Below, piece by piece: positions 7,009 through 14,046 of a stretch of 16,739 nucleotides of DNA; within the stretch, counting starts at the first letter, position 1, and each line of letters starts with the position of its first letter. Origin of the DNA: an uncultured Ruminococcus sp. (GTDB lineage: Bacteria; Bacillota; Clostridia; Oscillospirales; Ruminococcaceae); contig CAADWP010000028.1 in assembly GCA_900752785.1 (NCBI GenBank), forward strand, positions 1 to 16,739, in the 5' to 3' direction. The notes beneath the pieces are model-generated. The model searched no databases and was not told the origin of the DNA. It worked only from the letters and a program-made list of their open reading frames with translations. Both the position numbers and the translations under genes were made by a program.

Positions 7009-7228
7009 GAAATTAAAAAAATTCAAGAAATTCTACTGCTGTAAGCATACTTTTTACGGTCCATGTGATAAATGTGAAGCATTAAATGGTGCTTGTGATT
7101 ATCAAGGTGTATTTGACAGGGAGAACAAATCCAATTTTAATCCCTGCCCAATATGTGAATATAAGAATACTGACAAATGCGATGTATGCCGTGTTGTCAG
7201 TAAATCAAAGCAAGGAGAAAAACAATGA
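7001..7228 (+). CDS. Small cysteine-rich protein, probable metal-binding
   Basis: The 75-aa product has nine cysteines, including the pairs C22-x-x-C25, C49-x-x-C52 and C60-x-x-C63, plus an adjacent C13-C14 near a very basic N-terminus ([16 protein letters not shown]). The spacing suggests one or two zinc or iron sites. I do not recognise a family and no function is inferred. Its start overlaps the stop of the RHH gene by eight bases and its end overlaps the VOC gene start by four. It is noticeably AT-rich compared with the genes on either side and appears to have been inserted together with the VOC gene between two copies of a 36-bp repeat. Confidence 0.6.
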   Translation: MNKKLKKFKKFYCCKHTFYGPCDKCEALNGACDYQGVFDRENKSNFNPCPICEYKNTDKCDVCRVVSKSKQGEKQ

Positions 7229-7608
7229 AAATTGAACACATTGCTTTATATGTAGACAATTTAGAAGCCGCAAGAGATTTTTTCATAACATATTTTAACG
7301 CTGAAAGCAATGATCTATATCATAATGCAAAAACAGGATTATATTCATATTTCTTATCCTTTGAGGATGGTGCAAGACTTGAAATAATGAAAAAACCTGA
7401 CATTGCAGATATGGGAAGTAAAACCTCTCGCATGGGTTATGCTCATATTGCTTTCAGTGTAGGAAGTGCTGAGAAAGTAAACCAACTGACCGATGAATTA
7501 AGAGCAAATGGCTATACAGTTAGTAGCGAACCTCGTACAACAGGCGATGGTTATTATGAAAGCTGCATATTTGATTTAGAGGGAAATCAGATAGAAATTA
7601 CCGTATGA
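7225..7608 (+). CDS. VOC-superfamily (glyoxalase/bleomycin resistance-like) protein
   Basis: The 127-aa protein has two beta-alpha-beta-beta-beta modules of the vicinal oxygen chelate fold. The four positions that normally ligate the metal are present: H5 in [11 protein letters not shown]53 in ARLEIMK, H74 in GYAHIAFSV and E124 in NQIEITV. This matches glyoxalase I-like enzymes, which isomerize or detoxify small carbonyl or thiol adducts. Fosfomycin-resistance and other VOC proteins share the scaffold, so the substrate is not determined. The ATG overlaps the Cys-rich stop (ATGA) and AAGGAG lies about eight bases upstream. The AT-rich composition differs from the surrounding element, indicating later acquisition. 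Confidence 0.85.
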   Translation: MKIEHIALYVDNLEAARDFFITYFNAESNDLYHNAKTGLYSYFLSFEDGARLEIMKKPDIADMGSKTSRMGYAHIAFSVGSAEKVNQLTDELRANGYTVSSEPRTTGDGYYESCIFDLEGNQIEITV

Positions 7609-7619
7609 GATTTTGCAAA

Positions 7620-7655
7620 TGACGGCTTAAGAGGAGTATAAGAAAAATCATGAAT
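7620..7655 (+). repeat. 36-bp imperfect direct repeat, right copy, with RHH-gene 3' remnant
   Basis: In the RHH-gene reading frame this copy reads [15 protein letters not shown], so it is the leftover end of the same or a paralogous gene with a nonsense change. It still supplies GAGGAG and the ATG for the following gene. Confidence 0.85.
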
Positions 7656-7913
7656 CCGAATAAGCGTTTTACCGACTTGAAAATGAAACAACGGGAGCTT
7701 ATTCAAGAATGGTTATACTCTGAAACCCTTTGCTTTTATTGTACCAATGACCGTATGCCGCAAAAGTCCGAGCGTGAGGTCATTCTCAAATGTGTCTGCG
7801 ATAATATAGAAGCTGCTGATATTTGGATACCATACGGAGAAGTCAAGAAGTATTACCTGTCTCGTCTTATCCATTTTGAAAAGCGTATCCTGCGAGAGAT
7901 TGGCAGAGAGTAA
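7650..7913 (+). CDS. Hypothetical 87-aa protein
   Basis: I do not recognise this protein. It is mostly helical and basic. It has a short Cys-containing segment (ETLCFYCTNDRM, then LKCVCDN) and ends with a helix, YYLSRLIHFEKRILREIGRE. GAGGAG lies thirteen bases before the ATG inside the repeated sequence. By the repeat structure this gene originally followed the RHH gene directly, with overlapping start and stop, before two AT-rich genes were inserted. Its stop codon abuts the converging relaxase stop with no base between (TAATTA), leaving no room for a terminator. Expression of one gene could therefore run antisense into the other. Confidence 0.6.
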   Translation: MNPNKRFTDLKMKQRELIQEWLYSETLCFYCTNDRMPQKSEREVILKCVCDNIEAADIWIPYGEVKKYYLSRLIHFEKRILREIGRE

Positions 7914-9317
7914 TTACTCCAAATCCCCATTCTTTTTACGCCTGTGATTTTGTTCATGAGCATTACGCTCCTGCCTGAGAAATTCCTCAATGGTGCGCTG
8001 TGCATCGGCAAGATCACGCGCCCGTTTATCATCCTCACGAAACTGCATATCTTTCTGCGAACGCTCTTGCAAAAGGGCGTTTATTTTTTGTTCCAATACT
8101 TCTGCGATCGGTATTCGTTTATCGGGATACCATTCCAAAATCTGCTGACGGCATTGCTGGTAATCGTTCAGCTCCGAACTATGCTCTTTGCGGAATTTCT
8201 GTGCCTGCCGTCCGCTGAGTGTTTTCAGCTCGTTATGAACGGCTTTCAATTTACGGTATTTCTGTAAGAATTTAAGCTGCATTTTCAGATCGTCTATCTC
8301 CGTTTTCAGCGTATTCAATTCCGACAACAGCTTACCTCTGTGAGCGTAGGCAGCAAGTGCAGCAGAATGAATATTTTCAGGCTCAACTCCGTATTCCGAA
8401 ATGATATTTTTTGCGATACTGGCGAGTTTCATATTGCCACGGTCAATGGCATCCCGAACGAATTTATTTTCGTGTACCGTAGTTGTCTGCCTTATCTTGG
8501 TTCTCGGAACGTAGGTCATAACGCCCTTGTATAGATCAATACGGCTTTTGATCTGCTTTGTTTCATAGAACCAGCCTAAAGTTTTTGCCCTTGTTAGCTT
8601 AGCTCTTGGGTTGCGTTCTTTCTGCTCGGCAAGTATAAATTTCAGGTCAATTTTATGGTCGGGATTGTAGTCGGCAATGATGCCTTGAGTCTTACATTTT
8701 TCAAGGAAATCTTCAAAGTTTTCACTCTCTTTAATGACCTGATCTATGGCATATTTCAGTTTGGCTTTCCACGACAGACCTTGTCTGTTCATATCCCATT
8801 CCCAATGGCTCTTGCCCTTGCCTGTTTCGGGGTGCTGAATGACCGACAAATTATGCTTTCGACATATCTCGTCCGACAGGTCACGGAGCTTCTGATAGGA
8901 ACGGTCTTTCTGCGTAGTCCTGCGGTTTTCGTTTGTCTCAAAAGTCCTGCCGTTCCACATATTCACATTATTGAAAATACAGTGCAGGTGTATATGTGAT
9001 TTATCGGTGTGGACGGCAAGAAAATACTGATACTCATTTTTAAGGAAACGCTCACACATTTCTCTGCCGACTTCAAGAGCCTGTTCGGGAGTAATTTCGC
9101 CCGGCGAAAAGCTCTGAATAAAATGCTGAGATAGGACGGTATGCAAGCCTGTTCCTCTCGCCCTGATCTCGTCAAAATCTCTGCTCGCCTGATTGGGATC
9201 GGTACTGCAACCGGATGTGATAATGAGCCTGCCGTTGTCGGTCTTTTCGGGATTAGCAATATAAGCTAAGGCTTTAACCTCAGTAGCTGTGATTGGAAAT
9301 ATCTTAGTGGCTGCCAA
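7914..9317 (-). CDS. mobA: MOBP-type relaxase (mobilization nuclease)
   Basis: The 467-aa protein begins MAATKIFPITATEVKALAYI and continues ANPEKT, the first relaxase motif; Y19 is the likely catalytic tyrosine that attaches to nicked oriT DNA. The metal-binding motif follows at residues 103-112 (VHTDKSHIHLHCIFN, with H103, H108, H110 and H112). This fits the Relaxase/VirD2-like MOBP group common in clostridial elements. The C-terminal half is basic and coiled-coil rich (about 315-460), typical of the partner-contact region. The start is a TTG inside mobC, with GGAGGG about twelve bases upstream, giving a 52-base overlap. A later start would remove the catalytic tyrosine motif. Transcription is probably from the mobC leader. 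The full length argues for a functional protein. Confidence 0.9.
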   Translation of the reverse strand: MAATKIFPITATEVKALAYIANPEKTDNGRLIITSGCSTDPNQASRDFDEIRARGTGLHTVLSQHFIQSFSPGEITPEQALEVGREMCERFLKNEYQYFLAVHTDKSHIHLHCIFNNVNMWNGRTFETNENRRTTQKDRSYQKLRDLSDEICRKHNLSVIQHPETGKGKSHWEWDMNRQGLSWKAKLKYAIDQVIKESENFEDFLEKCKTQGIIADYNPDHKIDLKFILAEQKERNPRAKLTRAKTLGWFYETKQIKSRIDLYKGVMTYVPRTKIRQTTTVHENKFVRDAIDRGNMKLASIAKNIISEYGVEPENIHSAALAAYAHRGKLLSELNTLKTEIDDLKMQLKFLQKYRKLKAVHNELKTLSGRQAQKFRKEHSSELNDYQQCRQQILEWYPDKRIPIAEVLEQKINALLQERSQKDMQFREDDKRARDLADAQRTIEEFLRQERNAHEQNHRRKKNGDLE

Positions 9318-9628
9318 ATTTGATTGATGCCCTCCTTGATCTCAGCAATATCTTCATCGTAGATTTTGCCTGTGCTGTTGACTCTTACAGCAATCTGATT
9401 GACGTTGTTCGCAATGGTAGTCATAAGGCGGTGGATTTCTTTTAATTCGCTTTCGCTGAATTGAACGATATGTCCCTCAAAAATCATCGCTCGGATAAAC
9501 TCACTTCTCGATTTCAAACCGCTGTTGCGGAACTTACGCTCAATGGCTTCGTATTCTTCCTGTGTCAAGCGTATCTGCATATAGCGGTTGTGAGTGTTTT
9601 TTCGATTTTTTTCTGTTATTTTTCTCAC
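9266..9628 (-). CDS. mobC: MobC-type relaxosome accessory protein
   Basis: The 120-aa protein has an N-terminal ribbon-helix-helix-like region (YMQIRLTQEEYEAIERKF, then SRSEFIRAMIFEG) and the conserved mobilization motif NNVNQIAVRVNSTG at 74-87, followed by IYDEDIAEIKEGINQIWQ. MobC proteins bind oriT and help the relaxase open and nick the strand. The apparent start is a GTG at 9628 sitting immediately after AAGAGG, unusually close to it. The next in-frame ATG at 9580 lacks a good ribosome-binding site, so the exact start is uncertain. It is followed by the relaxase in an overlapping arrangement, and the hairpin-rich sequence upstream is the presumed oriT. Confidence 0.88.
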   Translation of the reverse strand: MRKITEKNRKNTHNRYMQIRLTQEEYEAIERKFRNSGLKSRSEFIRAMIFEGHIVQFSESELKEIHRLMTTIANNVNQIAVRVNSTGKIYDEDIAEIKEGINQIWQPLRYFQSQLLRLKP

Positions 9629-9834
9629 CTCTTTATCGGGGTCTTAGGGGCAGACAGCCCTCTGACAAGCAATCTGCATTGAAGCATTCAGTTTTTCAAA
9701 ACTGTAATGCGGAGATGCCGTGCTTGCTGGGTTAGATTTACCCCTGTCGGGGTAAATTCTATTTGAGCCTGTCGGCTCTGTGATTTTCCTCTCTCCGTTA
9801 GAGGATTTGGAGCTTTGCGACTTGAGCTATAATA
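9629..9834 (-). other. Candidate oriT/mobC leader with several hairpins
   Basis: About 200 bases upstream of mobC hold no gene but several inverted repeats. GCATT-CAGTTT pairs with AAACTG-AATGC (9684-9710, one bulge). ATTTACCCC pairs with GGGGTAAAT around the loop TGTC (9736-9757, perfect nine-bp stem). GAGCC pairs with GGCTC around the same TGTC loop (9765-9778). A short GC hairpin lies at about 9646-9661. Position beside mobC-mobA and this structure suggest oriT. The nick site cannot be placed by eye. Confidence 0.6.
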
Positions 9835-9871
9835 CCCCTCTATATACCTAATAAGAAAATTGCGTTTTCGG
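9835..9871 (-). promoter_or_regulatory. Bipartite 37-nt motif upstream of mobC (left copy)
   Basis: On the minus strand it reads CCGAAAACGCA, a 12-base AT-rich spacer, then GGTATATAGAGGGG. It matches 13841-13877 on the plus strand without gaps at 33 of 37 positions, and all four mismatches are in the spacer. It points toward mobC-mobA. TATATA with GAAAAC 16 bases before it could be -10 and -35-like elements of a non-housekeeping promoter. A DNA-binding site for another element protein is the alternative. Confidence 0.65.
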
Positions 9872-9886
9872 GAAAGAAAATCGCAA
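9860..9886. repeat. Inverted repeat overlapping the left bipartite motif
   Basis: TTGCGTTTTC (9860-9869) and GAAAATCGCAA (9876-9886) form an imperfect palindrome around GGGAAA with a one-base offset. It overlaps the CCGAAAACGCA box and could be a regulator site. The right copy of the motif lacks the same palindrome. Confidence 0.45.
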
Positions 9887-9977
9887 AAGTTCATAGAATG
9901 TTTACAATTGAGATTGGTAACTCCATGAATATTGAGTGAAAAAATTGATTTTCCACCAACATAAGCCCTTAGCATTA

Positions 9978-10006
9978 TTGATTTTTTAGCGAAAATCTTG
10001 TATAAT
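9978..10006 (+). promoter_or_regulatory. Promoter of the GH18-dockerin gene
   Basis: TTGATT (9978-9983) and TATAAT (10001-10006) are 17 bases apart, a good sigma-A promoter. The transcript would start near 10013, only about 20 bases before the ATG at 10034, with GGAGG at 10023-10027. No operator is obvious. Confidence 0.8.
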
Positions 10007-10033
10007 AGAGGTAACTTGATTTGGAGGTGCGAT

Positions 10034-12175
10034 ATGTTCATAAAGAAAGTTTTAACGGCGATACTTGCGGTATCGACATTGCAGTTGAATTTCATAATTC
10101 CTGCACAGGCGGTGAGCGATATGTCAAGCTCATCTTCTTCGAGAATTGTAGGCTACCTGCCAGACTGGTCTTACAGTGCATATACAACGCTTGATTTTGG
10201 TAATCTCACGCACCTGAATATCGCTTTCTGCAACCCGAATGACAAAGGCGATATTTCGTGCTGGATTCCCGACAGCGAGTTAACGAAAATCGTTGAAAAG
10301 GCACATGATAACGATGTAAAGGTTATGGCTGCGCTCGGCGGTGCAGGAGGTTGCGACAATTACTTCGACTACATAGACACGTTTCAGGAGATGTCTGAGT
10401 TTAATGATAAGATTATAAATTTCTGTGAAAAATTCAGTCTTGACGGAATTGATCTTGACATTGAGCTGAATTCAGCCAACGCTGTCTGGAAGTATTACGG
10501 CGACTGGGTGGACTCACTTCGTGAACTTTGCGACGAGAAGGATTATGAGCTTTCCACAGCAACAGCACAGTGGGTAGCTTACGGAGTTTCGGACGAAACA
10601 TTTGCAAAATTTGATTTCGTCAATGTTATGGCTTACGATAACGACGAAAGCAAAACTTCGCACGCTGATATGGATTTCGCTATAAAATCGCTGAATTTCT
10701 TCAATGAGGAGAAGAACATTTCAAAGGATAAACTTGTGCTTGGTGTACCTTTTTACGGCAGAGGTTATTCATCTGACGGCAGTCTCGATTGGGGTTCGTA
10801 TGTTCCGTATAAGGATATAATCGCAGATGATCTCGATTATTATAATCTTGACAGCTATAACGGAGTTGCCTACAACGGTGCTGAAACGATTGCCGAAAAA
10901 TGCAGACTTGCATCTGATTATGGCGGTATCATGATATGGGAATTGTCGCAGGATACAACCGATGAATATTCACTCTTAAAGGTTATCGCCGATAATCTGA
11001 AACAAGGGAGAATAGCAGGCGATGTAAATGCTGACGGCAATTTGACCGTTGCAGACCTTGTGATGATGCAAAAGTGGCTACTCGCTGTACCCGATGCAAC
11101 GCTAACGGATTGGAAAGCCGGTGATCTCTGCGAGGATGATGTTATCGACGTATTTGATATGTGCCTGATGCGGAGGCTGCTGTTAAATAAAACTGCACCC
11201 TCTGAGCAAATACTTGTCACCAATACTGAAGAACTGAAAACAGCGCTTGCAAACGCAAAGTCCGGCGATGAAATCGTACTTGCTCCCGGCGAATATATCT
11301 ACAGCGGCTCAACTCCAAAGGGTCGAATGTTTACAGGTGAAGCTGATGGCACGGAGGCTGCACCAATAAAACTTCGCTCACTTAATGCAGACAATCCTGC
11401 TATCATTTCAGGAACAGCAATCGCAAGCAACTACGCCCTCACGATTACAGGCGACTGGTGGGAAATCAGTGATTTAATTATCACAAACGCAGGCAAAGGG
11501 ATCATTCTTGATAATTCAAGCCATACGATTATCCGCAATTGCGAGGTCTACAACATTGGCGCAGAGGGTATTCATTTCCGTGATGATAGCTCCTACAACA
11601 CTGCTGAAAACTGTTTCGTTCACGATACAGGTGTGGTATCTCCCGGCTATGGCGAAGCGATATACGTTGGTAGTGCTAAAAGTACAACAGGATACGGCTT
11701 TGATTGCCATTACAACACGATTACAGGGTGTAAACTCGGCCCGAATGTGGCTGCGGAGCATATTGATGTTAAAGAGTACACAATAGGTACGATTATTGAG
11801 AATTGCATCTTTGACGGCACGGGCATGAGTGGTGAAAATTCCTCAAAGAGTTTCGTGAATGTTAAGGGAAACGACGTAATACTGCGAAATTGTGTGGGCT
11901 ATCGCAACGGCTGTGATAAGATTACAAGGGCATTTGAATCCAATCAGGTTGTGGACGGCTGGGGACAGAACTTCAGCGTATACGGCAATAAAGCATATAT
12001 GGACACGTCAATCAGTGCAACGGGCAAGAATATGTACCTTCTTAATTCATGGAACTGCACTGCTACCGTGTGGGATAACTATATTTCCTATGAGGACGGT
12101 GAGCTTGTTTCCTGCGATAACGAGGATGATAGGTGGCTATATTACAACTGTAATTTGCTGACCGTAAAGGGATAA
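10034..12175 (+). CDS. Secreted GH18 glycosidase with dockerin and C-terminal beta-helix domain
   Basis: The 713-aa protein starts with a signal peptide (1-26, MFIKKVLTAILAV to PAQA). A GH18 barrel (about 37-322) follows, beginning RIVGYLPDWSYSAYTTLDF and with the catalytic DxxDxDxE as D137-G-I-D140-L-D142-I-E144; E144 is the expected proton donor. GH18 enzymes cleave beta-1,4 N-acetylglucosamine links in chitin, peptidoglycan-like or glycan substrates. Next is a type I-like dockerin (about 328-385) with two calcium repeats, DVNADGNLTVADLV and DLCEDDVIDVFDMCLMRRLL, which would bind a scaffoldin cohesin. The last 310 residues look like a right-handed parallel beta-helix (repeated IIxNCxVxxxGxxGI-type turns), as in polysaccharide lyases of the PL6 or PL9 type; its activity is uncertain. 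The start follows GGAGG by six bases. An upstream in-frame TTG at 9998 overlaps the -10 element and is rejected. It is flanked by its own promoter and terminator, so it is autonomous cargo. Confidence 0.9.
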   Translation: MFIKKVLTAILAVSTLQLNFIIPAQAVSDMSSSSSSRIVGYLPDWSYSAYTTLDFGNLTHLNIAFCNPNDKGDISCWIPDSELTKIVEKAHDNDVKVMAALGGAGGCDNYFDYIDTFQEMSEFNDKIINFCEKFSLDGIDLDIELNSANAVWKYYGDWVDSLRELCDEKDYELSTATAQWVAYGVSDETFAKFDFVNVMAYDNDESKTSHADMDFAIKSLNFFNEEKNISKDKLVLGVPFYGRGYSSDGSLDWGSYVPYKDIIADDLDYYNLDSYNGVAYNGAETIAEKCRLASDYGGIMIWELSQDTTDEYSLLKVIADNLKQGRIAGDVNADGNLTVADLVMMQKWLLAVPDATLTDWKAGDLCEDDVIDVFDMCLMRRLLLNKTAPSEQILVTNTEELKTALANAKSGDEIVLAPGEYIYSGSTPKGRMFTGEADGTEAAPIKLRSLNADNPAIISGTAIASNYALTITGDWWEISDLIITNAGKGIILDNSSHTIIRNCEVYNIGAEGIHFRDDSSYNTAENCFVHDTGVVSPGYGEAIYVGSAKSTTGYGFDCHYNTITGCKLGPNVAAEHIDVKEYTIGTIIENCIFDGTGMSGENSSKSFVNVKGNDVILRNCVGYRNGCDKITRAFESNQVVDGWGQNFSVYGNKAYMDTSISATGKNMYLLNSWNCTATVWDNYISYEDGELVSCDNEDDRWLYYNCNLLTVKG

Positions 12176-12215
12176 GGCAGAAAAGTTTGCTAAGAAGAAA
12201 CACGAGAATACTATA

Positions 12216-12253
12216 AAAATCGGAGTTGTAACTGCTACAGCTCCGATTTTTTT
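12216..12253 (+). terminator. Strong rho-independent terminator after the GH18-dockerin gene
   Basis: Arms 12216-12230 and 12236-12250 form 15 pairs (one G-U) around the loop ACTGC and run into a T-tract. The flanking A and T runs mean it could also work on the minus strand. Confidence 0.9.
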
Positions 12254-12855
12254 GAAATATGAACTTATGCCTGTAAGATTTGATATAATGATATTAGCTC
12301 GAAATTTGTGCGATCATAGATAGTTCCATACAGCAGAGAAGCTAATAATCAGATGGAGGTGATGCCTGAGCCTGGATAACTTTGCAAGTATTTATGATGT
12401 GGGACGATTTATGTAGGTGCAGTCTATCTGTTCCTTTGGCTATTTTCAACAACGATTTTTGCGTTGTTGCGAAAGTGGAACACCTTGTTGGAGTTTATAT
12501 TTGTTATTTTTCAACGTATTTATGAGAAAAACAAGCATTTTTGTCTTGTTTGATACGAAACGTTGGGAACGTAAAAACACCAATATTACGAGGTTTTATT
12601 TTCTACAGCGTTTCATAAATTGTACCCCTTGAAACTATTGCTTTTTTATGCTAAATCGTTCATAATATTAGTAGGCACGTTTTGCCGTACCATACGTGAA
12701 CCTATTGCGCAAGGGGATACTCGATCACTGTATGGAAATTGAATATGGTTCAATCAAATGAACGAGTAATGTTTGGTTGTCGGACGGATCATACCGATGA
12801 CAGGCTTACTTGTCTATTTGAGTATTACCGTCTGATAGGAAAGGACGGTAACACT
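12254..12855. other. Gene-poor region with hairpins and a ribosome-binding site lacking a clear ORF
   Basis: About 600 bases hold no convincing gene. A perfect eight-bp stem, CAACAACG/CGTTGTTG, lies at 12447-12469. A long imperfect hairpin spans 12512-12565 (outer CAACGT/ACGTTG, inner AAACAAG/CTTGTTT). GTACCCCTTG (12622-12631) is nearly inverted at 12710-12720 (CAAGGGGATAC). GGAGGTGATG at 12355-12364 looks like a strong ribosome-binding site but precedes only a 16-codon CTG-initiated frame ending at 12416. A leader RNA, decayed small gene or origin are all possible. Confidence 0.5.
12281..12289 (+). promoter_or_regulatory. Possible extended -10 promoter upstream of the XRE-type regulator
   Basis: TGATATAAT is an extended -10 element (TGn plus TATAAT at 12284-12289). 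No matching -35 is seen at the right distance. If used, it would give a leader of more than 500 nt before the regulator at 12856, running through several hairpins. Confidence 0.4.
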
Positions 12856-13356
12856 ATGATTGAAAATAAGAATATGTCGAATTGCCCGAAAAATTCGGCA
12901 GAAACGAAAACTGATTATTTAGGCGAAACATTCGGAACAAAAGATGTCAATGCTCAGATGAAGGCGAAATCTTATGATGTATTGACTAAATACATGGATG
13001 AACTGAACATCGGATTAGGCACTTTGTCAGACCTTACAGGCATCTCGAAAAGTACAATTTCTCGCTATCGCAACGGAAAAGTAACATATATGACAGCAAA
13101 CTATCTGTATGCGATATGTATTGCTCTCAGACTTCGTACCTGTCAGCAGCGTTATCTTCTCAAATGCGCCCATATTTCTATGCCTGACGAATGGGAAAAT
13201 GAAAGAGCGAGTGCATTTATCATCAGAGATTTTCTTGATGGCTGTTGCTACGATGAAAATTATACCGTTGCTAACTGTAACACTCGTCTTGCTGAAATCA
13301 GCGCTCCCTTACTGACACGACTTGTCCTTACAACGGAGGGCAAGCAGAATGGGTAA
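12856..13356 (+). CDS. XRE/Cro-CI family HTH regulator
   Basis: The 166-aa protein has a Cro/CI-type helix-turn-helix at about residues 47-95: LNIGLGTLSDLTGISKSTIS, then RYRNGKVTYMTANYLYAICI. The N-terminal 35 residues are polar and unstructured-looking. The C-terminal part (CQQRYLLKCAHISMPDEWEN onward) is cysteine-containing and may mediate dimerization or ligand sensing. The ATG at 12856 follows AGGAAAGGACGG by seven bases. A longer frame starting with TTG at 12739 has no good ribosome-binding site and is less likely. It overlaps the sigma-like gene by eight bases (ATGGGTAA), so both are one unit. Such pairs commonly set the on/off state of excision and transfer genes. Confidence 0.75.
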   Translation: MIENKNMSNCPKNSAETKTDYLGETFGTKDVNAQMKAKSYDVLTKYMDELNIGLGTLSDLTGISKSTISRYRNGKVTYMTANYLYAICIALRLRTCQQRYLLKCAHISMPDEWENERASAFIIRDFLDGCCYDENYTVANCNTRLAEISAPLLTRLVLTTEGKQNG

Positions 13357-13783
13357 GTTCTTTTACAAGCACTTTGGTGATGATGTTCCGCTGTACATAG
13401 AGAGGGAGTATAACAGACTGCTGATTCAGGAGCATAACCAGGAGATAAGGGAGCAAAAGAATCGTGTCCAGACCTTAAACTTTGACGAGGTAACGGAGTT
13501 TTTCCCCGATCCTTCCACGATTCCCGTATCTGAGCATGAGCTTGAAAAGCATAGATTAGATGCTGATCGCCTTGAATATCTGCCTATCGCATTGAAGCTC
13601 CTTGAAATAGAGCATCCTGATCTTTATGAGCTTGTGATGGAATATTTCCTTTCCGCTGATAGAGTTACATTTACAGCATTGGCAAGGACACATAACATCA
13701 GCGTTGACAGGATCAGATACAAAATCGGTCTTGCTAAAAAGCGGCTGAAAGAATACTATGATATGCATGAAAATACAGGCTGA
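13349..13783 (+). CDS. Sigma-70 region 4-like / HTH transcription factor
   Basis: The 144-aa protein has a basic, charged N-terminal half (FYKHFGDDVPLYIEREYNRL onward) and a C-terminal region resembling sigma factor region 4. Residues 80-100 (IALKLLEIEHPDLYELVMEY) are followed by an HTH at about 104-136: DRVTFTALARTHNISVDRIR, then YKIGLAKKRLKEYY. No region 2 with a -10 recognition helix is evident, so it could be a sigma-like activator or a phage-type late regulator and not a complete sigma factor. The ATG at 13349 is chosen because GGAGGG stands eight bases before it. It overlaps the upstream XRE gene. The 37-nt bipartite motif begins only 58 bases after its stop, a reason to suspect it acts there. 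Confidence 0.7.
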   Translation: MGKFFYKHFGDDVPLYIEREYNRLLIQEHNQEIREQKNRVQTLNFDEVTEFFPDPSTIPVSEHELEKHRLDADRLEYLPIALKLLEIEHPDLYELVMEYFLSADRVTFTALARTHNISVDRIRYKIGLAKKRLKEYYDMHENTG

Positions 13784-13840
13784 ATTTGTGCATAACGCTG
13801 ATTTTCCTTTTTTTCTGCAAAAAAGTCGGAAAATTCCGTT

Positions 13841-13877
13841 CCGAAAACGCAGATTTTTTATTTGGTATATAGAGGGG
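13841..13877 (+). promoter_or_regulatory. Bipartite 37-nt motif upstream of the antirepressor (right copy)
   Basis: It reads CCGAAAACGCA, a 12-base AT-rich spacer, then GGTATATAGAGGGG, oriented toward the antirepressor gene. It is the inverted partner of 9835-9871; both boxes are identical and only the spacer differs (4 of 12). The palindrome GGAAAATTCC (13828-13837) lies just upstream. TATATA at 13866-13871 would place a transcript start near 13878. Confidence 0.65.
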
Positions 13878-13994
13878 CTTGTCACTTCCGCACTCGTGTT
13901 GGAGTGATTACCCTCAATCATACAAGAGCTTTGGGGCGGTCCAGAACTTTTATCCATTTTCAAGCTGTGCCGTCCCGCACAAGCTCTGTTTTTA
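13878..13994 (+). ncRNA. Structured leader or small RNA ending in a terminator
   Basis: If transcription starts just after the bipartite motif, the first 115 nt fold into CACTC/GAGTG (13891-13906) and then a terminator-like structure. No ORF with a ribosome-binding site is evident in it. It could be a stand-alone small RNA or an attenuating leader for the antirepressor. The transcript itself is inferred. Confidence 0.45.
13925..13994 (+). terminator. Terminator or attenuator with two alternative pairings
   Basis: AGAGCTT (13925-13931) pairs with AAGCTCT (13981-13987), and inside it GGGGCGG (13933-13939) pairs with CCGTCCC (13970-13976, one G-U). A T run follows. Alternatively AGCTGTGC (13963-13970) pairs with GCACAAGCT (13977-13985, one bulge). 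The two share strands and exclude each other, as in attenuators. It sits 53 bases before the antirepressor ATG. Confidence 0.6.
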
Positions 13995-14046
13995 TGAACT
14001 TCAAAAATAATTCTTACACCGACAAGATAGAAAGAGGGTGTGGTGA

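Noticed and set aside
6971..7655. Attachment-site interpretation of the 36-bp repeats, making a small integrated unit
   Set aside because: The bracketed segment has no recombinase, and the repeat is plainly the 3' coding end of the RHH gene, so a gene-end duplication is the simpler reading.
9688..10095. A 135-codon minus-strand frame across the oriT region and the start of the GH18 gene
   Set aside because: It runs over several hairpins and the plus-strand promoter, has no good ribosome-binding site, and its translation resembles no family.
12355..12416. Possible holin-like small toxin: GGAGGTGATG followed by a 16-codon CTG frame
   Set aside because: The spacing is right and the signal is strong, but there is no ATG and the peptide lacks a hydrophobic helix. 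It could be a decayed gene, but I cannot support it.
12417..12632. A 71-codon plus-strand frame in the gene-poor region
   Set aside because: It is formed largely by two hairpins, lacks a ribosome-binding site and has no family resemblance.
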